DNA of 64,000 bases from Liriodendron chinense (Eukaryota > Streptophyta > Magnoliopsida > Magnoliales > Magnoliaceae): contig ML058552.1 of the NCBI GenBank assembly GCA_003013855.2, positions 248,001-312,000 of the forward strand. The letters run 5' to 3'. Under the pieces are notes generated by a model. The model was not told the DNA's origin and did not search any database. It saw only the letters and a list, made by a program, of their open reading frames with translations. Numbering within the stretch: position 1 is the first letter of the stretch; each line of letters begins with the position of its first letter. Shown here piece by piece: positions 21,694 to 31,899 of this stretch. The position numbers and the translations under genes were made by a program.

Positions 21694-21983
21694 CTGCGAC
21701 TCTCGATCAGGTGAGTTCGAGAGTCGAGTGGGTATCCCACACTTATCCAATCTGCGACTCTCGATCAGATGATCTCGAGAGTCGAATGGACGTCCCGTAC
21801 TTATCCATTCTGCGACTCTCGATCAGATGATCTCGAGAGTCGAATGGACGTCCCGTACTTATCCATTCTACGACTCCCGAGCTTACGATCTCGAGAGTCG
21901 AACCAGCACTCCGCATTTACCCGTTCTGCGACTCTTGATCAGATGATCTCGAGAGTCAAATGGGCACTTCTACGTGAAATCTT
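21694..21983. repeat. Five 58-bp tandem repeats in the 5' LTR U3
   Basis: Counterpart of 11771-12060, with the same unit length and order and the gactctcga...tcgagagtc inverted repeats. Confidence 0.9.
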
Positions 21984-22012
21984 ATCTCCACCATTTTGCC
22001 TATAACATCGGG

Positions 22013-23090
22013 CATCACGCCAACACAATCACATAACCTTTTTAGCTCAACAATACCTATCTTTCGTCCCTCATGACCACCTAATACTGCAGTAAGCTCA
22101 AAATCTTTAATTTAATCTTAGTTTAGTTTTTACTTCTGTCCAGTGCACCACTGCACAAGCTCATTAGTTTAGTTTAAATATCCATGACCTCATCATTAGA
22201 TCTCCAAATCCCTAAATCCTTAGTGATTATAAGGTTATGATCTGCTAACCAAACATCATAACTATCTCAAGACCATCTTATTTTTCTTATGACCATTTGG
22301 GTTTGGAGGACCATCAGGACTACAACGGTTTCGCTACCTAAGCCATCGTTGGCAAACTCTTCTGGTTACTTTTACTTGTTTGACAATTGTACTACATTTA
22401 TATATATATCTAGATTAATAAAATCAACACCTAACCCTTTTTTTTTTTTTTAAGTTTTCTATCTTTATATTGCTTCTCTCGAGGAACGCAACCAAGCAAT
22501 AGATTACCATTGTAAGAAAATTCCTTGTTTCTAAGGTAAAAATAATCCATCCAAGGACTAATCCTCTTCATCATAAATCGCCTACTAATCAACAGCTAAA
22601 TAGATGGCCGATCTTTACAACTTCAGTCTTAATCAGTCTATCTTAATCCCTAAGATCACAAGGCATTCAATTCGATTCAAGTTGAATACGATTCTAACAT
22701 GCCCAGCACTTACATACTCTCACACACAGCTGAAATTAAATCATTTATTACACATGTGGCTGCGTACCTGAATTGAATAGCAATTATCAAAAATATCGTC
22801 CATTAATCACCAAAGGAATGCTTAAAATAATGGTCAGTAGGTGAAGTCTGTCGGCAAATTCAGATGGTTGAGGTCATTCATCCAATGTAAGTTTCTGGGT
22901 GTCTTCCATTCGCAATGAAGTCCATGAATTTAATGTATTGGATTCGTGTGGATGTATGCCAAGCTACCAACTTAATTTTCGATTTTGTGACAAATGCACA
23001 TTCATTCCACCTACATTTTATGCTTGCTTCCCTACGGATGCGAATTTCAGTTCCCTCATCACCAAGCGCGACTGGTTGCGACCCCGGATC
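22013..23090. other. Intergenic, no recognised gene
   Basis: AT-rich sequence with a T-run at about 22437-22452. The first 100 bp, read on the minus strand, stay open for about 33 codons, but I recognise no family in them. Nothing else was found. Confidence 0.5.
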
Positions 23091-23092
23091 CA

Positions 23093-23540
23093 GCTGTGAG
23101 TGGGACCCTGACCGCAGGGCTTATGCATTGTATATGCACACCATCCATCTGTTTTTCAGTTTATTTTAGAGCATGATCCCAAAAATAAAGCATATGCCAA
23201 TTTCAGGTGGACTGTGTTACAAGAAAAAGTGGTCATTGGCCATTAAAAACTTTTTCGTGGGCCAAAAAGTTTTGGATCAAACTGACATTTTTTTTTTACT
23301 TTTACTTTTTCTTTTTCCTTTCATCCTGGTATGTGTGACCTTATCAATAGGTTGGATGGTAGAAAAACTATAAGGTGGACCTCAGGAAGTTTTTAATAAT
23401 AGGCATGACGACTGTTTCCTTGTGGTGTGGTCTACCTGAATTTTTATTTGCTTTATTTTTTGGACCATGCCTTAAAATAAGCTGGAAAAATGGATGGACA
23501 GTATGGATATACAGTGCATACAGTAAGGTGGGCCCTAATT
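23093..23540. mobile_element. Foldback MITE, GGGCCCAC family
   Basis: The left half holds 'accatccatctgtttttcag' and the right half the inverted counterpart 'gctggaaaaatggatggaca', ending 'acagtaaggtgggccc'. Target duplication not resolved. Confidence 0.65.
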
Positions 23541-24694
23541 GGATATACAATGTATACATCAAGGTAGCCCTACGAGTAGGTCCCACCTCTAATCGCATCG
23601 TCCAATCAAATCCTACCACATCCCAAGGCCATAGAGTTCCATCACCACACTCCTAGGCCCACTCCCCACTCCCCCTCCACACGCATCTTTACAGCAGATC
23701 GCGTGCCACCTGGTAATTTATGCGGGTGGCCCACACACTCATAAGTGGGCCACCAGCATAAAGAAATTATGAAAGGTGTCAGATAGAAAGAAACTTGCAA
23801 ACGGTTCACATTCAACATAGGGTCCACTCGATGAGGCGACCGACCTGATTTTTGCCTGAGGTCCCCTTCATAATGGGCCCCACCTTATGCACCACTCAGA
23901 TATTGTACACATGTGCTCGATCCTCTAAACCTAGCTTGCACACAATACTATGGCTTTTAGTTTGACAAGTGGGCCCATGTTTCGACAATCGAGACCGTTG
24001 TTCTGTTGCTTCCAACCGGGAATGGACCACCCACAAAAAATCTTCCAGATTGATCGCTTTATTGAAGTGGACCGTCAATCTATTTCTTTGTTGTAGCATC
24101 TATTTATAGGCCACAAAATCTAAATGTTAGAATGTCCAACGGTCTGGATTAATGAATGATGGCCCCACGTGTCAAAACTGAAAACATGTTGGTAAACTGA
24201 GATTATTCATCATTTTGGCCACAACCTTAGATGTTCGGGCTGTCAATGGGCCGGACCAAGGTCATGGTAAATCATGACAGGCCGAAACAAATAAGCCCAT
24301 CATGGTTCACAACAAACGAGCCTGAGCCTAACCCAAGCCAGTGATGGGCCAAAACAAACAGGCATAAACAAATGGGCTTGAGCCCGAGCTCAGCCACGCA
24401 CTTTGGTGCAAGACCCGGTTTGTTGTTTAGCTGTGCCCCATCATGCATGATACATGAAAAAAAAAAAATGTACTTGAAATCCCAACGGGCTGACCCATGC
24501 CAGATTCGAGCCATGCTGCTGGCCTCTGTATCTGACTAATAAACGGGCTTAAATTTTAGGCCTGACACAACTGATCTAGTAATCTTGACCATCCAATTAA
24601 TGGCTATTAAATGAATGGTTAAAAGTAAAACAGTGAACGGAACTTTTTAAATGGTACAAAACTAACAAAGTAATCTCATCATTGAAGTGTAAAT

Positions 24695-25307
24695 TAGGGC
24701 TGAAAGTCCGGCGGGCTCAACCCGACCGACCCGTGACCAACCCGACATTGGGTTGGGCTCAGGCAGGAAGTATCAAACCTGATCTCAAGCTTGGGCTATG
24801 AAAATACCAACCCAATGAAGTTTGGGTCGGGCTTGGGTTGAGGTCTTGGGTTGCCCGACCCAACCTAAATCCGATCTATATACAAGATAATTTTATTATC
24901 CTTTAGTTAAGTAAACGTATTGGTTTTCATTAATTTAATAACTTATAATGTTTAAAATTTGATATACTTGAATTTGAAATGCTTGAATGTTAAAAGAGTA
25001 GCTATCATATATTTTAGCTTATTTATTTAGAGAAAATAAAGTTTTTTTACAGTAAATAACTACATATACAATTAATAAATCATAGGTACAAGAATAAGAC
25101 GTGTATTGAAACATAATAAACTAATGTAATAACGAAAATATTAGCCTGTATCAACCTAACCAATCCGATCAACCCGATCGAGCCCGCTTGGGTTGGGCTT
25201 GGGTTAAGAATTTCCAACCTGAGGTTCGGTATAGGAGCCTTGGGTTAGGTTAGGGTTGACCACCAACCCAACCCAACCCGCCCCGCCCCACCCGACTTTT
25301 AGCCCTA
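24695..25307. mobile_element. hAT-type MITE
   Basis: The TIRs are TAGGGCTGAAAGTC and TAGGGCTAAAAGTC, one mismatch in 14. Perfect 8-bp duplications GTGTAAAT lie at 24687-24694 and 25308-25315. An 8-bp duplication with TAGGG ends is diagnostic of hAT elements. The ends are rich in cccaacccgaccc and its complement, which pair; the centre is AT-rich. No transposase ORF, so non-autonomous. The empty site is in copy 2 near 5494. Confidence 0.95.
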
Positions 25308-25339
25308 GTGTAAATCGGTGCTATCTTTACCAAAATAAG

Positions 25340-25823
25340 GGGAGTGGATTAGGTGTAACAAGGGTAACACCACCCATTAAGGTGTTACCCTTACTGTGGG
25401 GCCCACCTTCATGATTTGTCATTTATCCGCCCCTGTCCATCCATTTTTCCAACCCATTTAGGATTTGGTCCCAGTGGTGATTGAACGCCCACCGTCAACA
25501 ACTTCTTAGGGCCCACCATGATATTTATTTTCCATCCAACCTTTTGATAAGGTCAACCAGACCTGGATAAAGGGAAAATACAAATATCAGCTTGATCCAA
25601 AACTTTTGCCGCTGACAAAAGATTTTAATGGTCATTCGCCACTGGTTCCAGAATTCTGGTCCACCTGATATTTTTATCTGCTTAAATTCTGAAATGGCGT
25701 TCTCAAATAAGCTGAAAAAACGGATGGACAGAGTGGATATACAACACAGTAGTTAAGGTGGGCCCCACACGGTAAGGGTAACACCCACTAAAGTATGATC
25801 CAGGTAACACCTAATCCACTCCC
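25340..25823. mobile_element. MULE-type foldback MITE (reference copy)
   Basis: TIRs GGGAGTGGATTAGGTGTAAC and GGGAGTGGATTAGGTGTTAC. Nine-bp duplications CAAAATAAG and CAAAATGAG at 25331-25339 and 25824-25832. The left and right halves are inverted copies of each other. A 9-bp duplication with long TIRs points to Mutator-like transposition. No coding capacity. Confidence 0.9.
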
Positions 25824-26829
25824 CAAAATGAGACCCGACAACAGTCCAACAAACAAATGATAGAAAGTTGCATCCAGCTCAGGTAATTGGGCCCTCATCA
25901 TAGGGAAAGACCTGGGTCCGAGTTTTCTTTGTAGCACTGGCCCATTTTCCAATCTAAAAGAAATGATAAAAAAATAAATAAATGAAAAACAATTGGAACC
26001 AAAAATAATAAAATAATAAAAAATTAAAAATTAAAAGTTGGGCACCTACAATCATTTGAGCTAGGCCCCACCTAAGTTTCTAGATGGCCTGATTTTCTAG
26101 GTATCCCTTTTATCTAGGGTTGATGTGTGAGAAGAATGAATTGGATTGCCTACACATAGCAAGGTATGCGAGCAAGAGTTGATGATTGCTAGAGTGGATG
26201 TCATGAGCACATCATAGTGGGGCACACAAAACTCATTACCCCGCCAAAATCACGGGTAATGTGTGTCCAAGAGAAATAAAAAATGAAGGTTATCATCATT
26301 ATCACGTAAACTTCATCCCAATTAAAGGGGGTTGAAATTTATAATTTCTTTTTTTTATTATTTTTCATTTCACTCTATCATGGGCTAGAGCTTTAGCTAG
26401 ATTGCATATTATTTTCTTCTTATTATCTCCTTTCATGTCCTTCGGAGCCTTTTCCTTGCGCTTTTAGAACCTTCAACTTATACCAACTCACTTATTCTAA
26501 AGGGTGCAATTCTTATACTCTGTTGCACATAAGCAAACCATGTAAGTCTACTTTTCCTGATCTTATTACTAATCGGTGCTGCTTAAGGTCCCTTGAATGC
26601 AATTACTTTTAATTCTATCCTTTTTGTTTTGCCACCCACCCATCTTAATATCATTTCAAATCTAGTTATACGAACATATTGTTCCATAATTGCCAAACAT
26701 TGTCTTATAGAGCACGGAAGGTAAGGTATCAAAGTGATCATTAAAAAAAAAAAAACTAGACAACAATCTTAATTAATTATTCATTTTTCTTCATATTGTT
26801 ATTAAATTTGCACTTAATATATATAGTTT

Positions 26830-27240
26830 GTTTTAATTTGATTAATTTTTAATCTCTTAAATTCTAAAGCATCCCTCTATAAATCTAGCTTTGTGTTTAT
26901 GTCCTACATTGTCTTGTCAATCAAAACTATCATCTGCAAACAATTTATACCATGGAATCTCTTTTGCAAGTGCCCCTTAACTCATCCAACACCCACCATA
27001 TCAATACTCTAAGGACCCTATTGTATGCTTTTTTAAGTCAATAAAGACCATATAGGACTCCTTTCCCTATATCTCTCTAACATCATCTAAATATGAAAGC
27101 AACTTTAGTGGTAGACTTTTCGGGTATGAAATCAAATTGATTTATGATACATTCATCTTATACCTTAATCTTTGCACAATCACTCTTCTAAAGTCTCATA
27201 GCACGGTTCATAAGTTTAATTTCACGATAATTAATAATGC
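26830..27240 (-). pseudogene. RTE-type LINE reverse transcriptase remnant
   Basis: On the minus strand the translation gives, across frames, a piece like NQFDFIPEKSTTKVAF, then YMVFIDLKKAYNRV, then KLFADDS. These are the conserved RT blocks (NQ.GF.PGRST, FIDL.KAYDR and FADD) of plant RTE LINEs. Stops, frameshifts and an internal deletion between the last two blocks show it is dead. No ends or target duplications were found. Confidence 0.75.
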
Positions 27241-28154
27241 AACTCTATATATGTCATTAAATGAGAAATAAATGGAAGAAAAGTACCATAGTACCTATGG
27301 TGGAATTTAAATAAGGAAACAAATTGAAAAAAAAAAAATACCCAAAGTATTAATCAAATTACGAAAGTGCCCATGATATGTCGATGCAACGTGCATTTGG
27401 AGGTCATTTCTTCATTTTCACAGTAGCTAGAAAAAAAAAAAAAAAAAGGAAGAAAAAAATAAGAAGCAATTTAGCTTAAGTAATTTAAATTTATATAATA
27501 TGCTCAAGTAATTTAAACTTATATATATTTTATGATACGAGAATATGTAATAACTTGTACCATATTTAGTGAGAATTGCCAAGTGTAAAAAAATTACATT
27601 TGCCGGTTTTGCCACACCGGAGAGTTGCGAGCAACATCCACCCTCACCAAGTGCATTGCATGTGTCGGTTTTGCCAATTTACATTCGGGGTGTTATTTGA
27701 TACTTTGGCAGAGTATGATGGTTGACAGACAAGTACTCACGAATTGTATACGTTGCATATGTTAACTTAAACTAAATTGTCCAAACACCGATTCAATGTA
27801 GACAAGTAAACACAAAATATTCAAATTGATTGAACGATAAAAATATATGATTAATCACCATTATTTTGTCGAATTGTGATATCGTTGATTATTTTTCGTT
27901 TGGATTGTCCATTAAATGTTTGACAATCATCAAAATTGTAAACTAAATCAGTTTAAATTTTGATTTAAGAGCCATCTAGAATGGGACCCATAATTTGGAT
28001 TGTTTGGTTTAATATAATATATCCAACTGTGTCCAGTTTTGCACTACCTATGCATCAAACAACACACTGGCAGAATACCCAAGTTTCTCTTTTTAAGCTA
28101 ATGTTTGAATTGAAGACTTTGGAGAAATAGAACAGCATATTTTCTAAGGGGAAA
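27241..28154. other. AT-rich intergenic stretch
   Basis: A-runs at 27328-27339 and 27431-27447, and sequence repeating 'agtaatttaaa..tatata' around 27479-27530. No gene or element recognised. Confidence 0.5.
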
Positions 28155-28650
28155 TGATCACATACGTTGAGATGGACAGGAGTTTCCATTAGGTTGAGCT
28201 ATGTGGGGCCACCATGAGCCTGTGCCATCTATCATGTCCATCAGATGTGTTCACACATTAAGCTCAGAGCTAAAAAAAATCATCCTAATCCAAAACTCAT
28301 GTGGTCCACCATCGCCTCCTAACTTTTAGATTTTGTGTAGGGCCCAAATGATATCTATACATCATCAAAAGTGACCCACCAGGATGAAGAGACACCCCAA
28401 AAATCAGGACATTCCTTAATTTTGGTGGGCCACACCCTGTGAATATAGAGGCTTTAGGAGTGATTTTACATTGTTTCCCATGGATGGCCCACTTGAGTTT
28501 TGAATCAAACTATTTTTTGGTTAACTTGAGATGCACGTCCAGTGGTGCTAGTTTTGATTCCACACGCATATCATTGTAGTTCCACATAATCTGAACAGTG
28601 TGGGAACTCACATGCATTTGAGCGTATGTGAACATTCCTGCTTCTTAGTT
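28155..28650. mobile_element. Diverged foldback MITE-like repeat
   Basis: The left part 'tgagctatgtggggccacc' and 'ccatctatcatgtccatca' and the right part 'cagtgtgggaactcacatgc' frame an interior with 'aaatcaggacattcc' and 'tggtgggccacaccctg' phrases of the abundant family. Ends not defined. Confidence 0.4.
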
Positions 28651-29235
28651 GATTGGTTCACTTTCAAAACAATAGAATTCTATCTATACCACTTACAAAA
28701 AGTGCAAAGAGCTTATTTTTTAGGACTTTGCATGAGAAACGCCATTGACAATCCATATAAATGATTAAAGTCCCCTTGAATCATGCCGCACTACGGGGGC
28801 ATTTTCTAGCCAAAAACATTCGTGTGGCTTGGGGTGTGACTTCCATTGAGGATGGAGCCAAAATATTTTCGGGCGCATCATGATGTTTACATGACATCTA
28901 ATTTGTCCCCATCATGTTCCTATTAAAGTACAAAAATTAGACCAATCCAAAACTCAAGTAGGTTATGTTATAATAGACAAAGCCTATCCATCCAAAACCT
29001 CCCATTCACTCACGTGATAATGTATGTGATGGTTAGATTAGCAATCGGTTACATTTGTAATAGAAGATGTCCATCCATCCAAAAACTTCTAATTAACATG
29101 ATGATGTTGTGTAGGATGTATTGCATTCTGCCTTTAATCTGCTGTAGGTGCAGTTCAAGAGGGTCAACTGAAACTCACTACGATGTTCACAATCAACCAA
29201 GGGTTGTTGATGGTGGACCGAAGGTGCGACCATCA

Positions 29236-29630
29236 TATTGTGTGGTTTTGTGTAAGCGGTGTACATAAAGCCTAATTTCGATTAAGGCTTAGATAAGATA
29301 AGTGTTTTCTCTCAATGAGCAAGGATTTTATTAAGGAGAGGGTTTCTATATTTATAAGGGCTTAAGAAATCAATTTTCTCAAGGGATTTAGAGTTTTTTA
29401 GAGGTACGCATCATAAGAAGAGATCGGGTACATCTGTAATCGAAGAAGGTGAGTGGTATATAATTCTAAGGTTTTGATTATAGTGTATCTCCTGTCGCTT
29501 TATGCCATGATTTTTTTTCCCACAAGAGTATTCCATAAATATCTTGTGTTTTGTTCTATGGTTGCTTGCTTGATTGTTTGGTTATTCTAGTTATTGTTCT
29601 ATCTTTGTTGATCGTGCTTCCATAAAGCAC
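29236..29630 (+). mobile_element. Copia LTR-like fragment
   Basis: Contains 'ctttatgccatgattttttt' and 'cccacaagagtattccataa', the same U5 pattern as the LTRs ending at 693 and 10474, preceded by a 'tatatttataagggctt' TATA-like region. Probably a solo or truncated LTR; ends uncertain. Confidence 0.55.
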
Positions 29631-30515
29631 TGCGGATTAGGAGTGATGTTAAATTCAAATTTCTAATATATGGCCTACATGATAGGTTAGATCAACTTGA
29701 TTTTTTTCACGTGTTCCAATTTCATGGTGCCACAATCTTTTTAGATGGGTTAGATGCCAATATGATGGTGAGCCGCAATGAAAACATTTAGCCAAACATA
29801 AAGTTTGTAGTGATAGTTTGGACAAATTGAAGCTTGGAAGGATTATCTTTGTCATGGCTCATGAGACTTGAGATTCCAAATTATCCTTTATATGCTCTGA
29901 ATTCATGTGAAGTTGGAGAAATTCCTTGATGATTTTCATTGAAAGATGAATAGCCTTCTTATAGAATAGATACAAGCTAATTTTTATAAGCTCGTAATCT
30001 AAGAATGGTTGTACAATTGCTAATCAAATATCCTAAATTTAATCAAGATAAATTTATAGATTTGTACAGATTTACTATCTAGCTGATAACTTTGGTATGG
30101 ATTTCTTTCAAGAGTTCTCAAAACCCTATTTTATAGTCCAAAAAACCTAAATAACTGTCTTTTTCCTAATGTCAATCAATGAATATTAATCTCTTCATAG
30201 ACATGGATAATCAATTACACAATACAAGTATGAAGAGGACTACATTGCCATTATACTTGCATTTGGAGTTACAAAGTACTTGTATAAATGGAGTGATTGA
30301 TACTCTGGCTAGAGTACGTCACACTTGATAGGTGATCATTTAGACACTACTCACATGGCATACATTATCTCAAGAAGCAACTAAGTTGGAAAGAAACCAA
30401 CTAAATTATGGAACCCATTGCCGCCGAGTTCGAAATCGGGCCATATATTTTTAAAAGAGGAATTCAATATTATTAACAACTAATCCGATGCTGGATTTTA
30501 CTGACCCATTGTCAT
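29631..30515. other. Intergenic, nothing recognised
   Basis: Unique-looking AT-rich sequence without long ORFs or clear repeat ends. Confidence 0.5.
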
Positions 30516-30518
30516 TTA

Positions 30519-30692
30519 GGGCCCGTTTGAATACCAAATAAGTTACTTTTTCTACTTACCGTAGTAGTTTAAGTAACTTATTTCATAACTTTTTTATTTA
30601 AAATTACTTAATCACGTCAGCTTAGTAAGTAGAAACCAAGATAAGTTATTTGAGGCATAAGTATCTTATATTACTATGGTCCAAACCCGCCC
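30519..30692. mobile_element. Small PIF/Harbinger-type MITE
   Basis: 174 bp with ends GGGCCCGTTTG and, complemented, GGGCGGGTTTGG. Flanked by TTA at 30516-30518 and 30693-30695. The interior pairs imperfectly ('ataagttactttttctactt' against 'gaaaccaagataagttattt'). Confidence 0.75.
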
Positions 30693-30695
30693 TTA

Positions 30696-31430
30696 TAGGT
30701 TGGCTTAGGCTTGAATTTTGAACTGCTCGGGTTAGGCCTGATTGGTGAGCCCATTGACAGCCCTATAATCAGGACACTAGCATTTGCATGATGACATTCA
30801 ATTCGTCCATTACGTCTGCCAAAGTGGGTTGGCCTCTATCCCGAACCTAAACTGAACGGGTGGTCTTGACCCAATGACTGGTCTAAGTTGGCTGTGGGTC
30901 GTCCATCTCTGCATGTGGGGGCCATGATTCTTAGCAATCATGGATTAAAGAATCGGCGACTTGAATTGACTCGTCCAGTCCGGGTCAAACCGACCTGGTC
31001 AAGTTGCAAGCTACAGATACCATTCCAAGTGTGCAGATACCAATGTTCATGCATCAAGAGCATTTGCACCTTCCACGAAAAAGCTCATCCACTCATCAGG
31101 TGGGCCACGTGTATTCTTAGGAAAAAACCAGCGGCCTTCTGAGTGGATAGACCTGACTTTTGCAGCAGGTGGCTTTTTCATGCCTGTGGACAGATTTTGG
31201 ACGGATGTGATACGTACTTGACACGCTAGCACTTGGATTATGTAGCTTATCGTGGACTTAGATGTATTTGGACGCTCCTCAGCAAAAGTTACGTGTCCAC
31301 ATTCTAATGTGACATGTCAATGACACGGTTTTAAAGAAAACGATAAACAAGGTAAGAAAAAAAGGGAACATGTCACATGCGACGTGGACAACACACACTC
31401 CATTAAAAATGTGAATGGAGGAAGGGGATT
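30696..31430. other. Intergenic, no gene
   Basis: Mixed sequence with scattered gtgggcc motifs. The short ORFs show no domain. Confidence 0.45.
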
Positions 31431-31434
31431 GCTT

Positions 31435-31895
31435 GATGACCCTGCGACCAGGGGGCAGGCGCTGTGTGGTCCACTGTAATGTATGTGTTTTATCCATACC
31501 GTTCATCTTTTTTCTCAGATCATTTTAAGGCATGAGCCCAAAAATGAAGGATATCAAAAGCTCAAGTTGACCACACCACTGGAAAGAGTAGTGATTGAAC
31601 GCCCACCATTAAAAACTTATTGAGACCACGCAAGTTTTGGATCAAGCTGATATATATGTGGCCTTATGAAAAGGTTGGATGGCAGATAAACATAACGGTG
31701 AGCCCAAGGGAGGTTTCAATGATGGGTGTCATTATCTCATTATCCCCATTTTTTACTGTGGTGTGGTCCACTTAAGCTTTGGAAGTGCTTCATTTTTTGG
31801 GGCTCATCCCCTGACGTAAACCGGCAAAATGGATGTACGGCGTGGATATAAAACACATACATCACGGTGGGCCCACAGCGACTACTACCAGGCAA
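31435..31895. mobile_element. Foldback MITE, GGGCCCAC family
   Basis: The left half 'atgtatgtgttttatccata' and 'cattttaaggcatgagcc' is mirrored by 'ggatataaaacacatacatc' on the right. The terminal part 'ctgtgtggtcc' pairs with 'gtgggcccacag'. No target duplication was certain. Confidence 0.65.
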
Positions 31896-31899
31896 GTGC

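Larger units (their letters stand above)
10956..22007 (-). mobile_element. Complete Ty3/gypsy retrotransposon, Tat lineage
   Basis: The element is 11,052 bp. It has two LTRs (1,129 and 1,130 bp) bounded TG...CA and flanked by TCGGG at 10951-10955 and 22008-22012. Gag-Pol is an uninterrupted minus-strand ORF. A primer-binding site abuts the right LTR and a polypurine tract abuts the left LTR, both in minus orientation. A second RNase H domain after the first places it in the Tat group, where dual RNase H is established. An antisense gene between pol and the 3' LTR matches the extra ORFs known in Tat/Retand-type elements. By eye the LTRs differ at 13 positions, all transitions, plus one 1-bp indel, so the insertion is recent. 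Confidence 0.97.
20878..22007 (-). repeat. 5' LTR of the Tat element (promoter LTR)
   Basis: In minus orientation U3 begins at 22007. A TATATAAA box sits at 21105-21112, so the RNA would start near 21080 and R/U5 spans about 200 bp to 20878. Five 58-bp repeats lie in U3 at 21694-21983, as in the other LTR. Confidence 0.95.
23570..26690 (+). repeat. Segmental duplication, copy 3
   Basis: Collinear with 2935-7105. It lacks three insertions found in copy 2 and carries a private hAT element (24695-25307) plus an extra stretch at about 26040-26440. Comparing the two gives clean empty sites for each insertion. The copies lie about 20 kb apart with the Tat element and the copia remnant between them. 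Confidence 0.85.
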
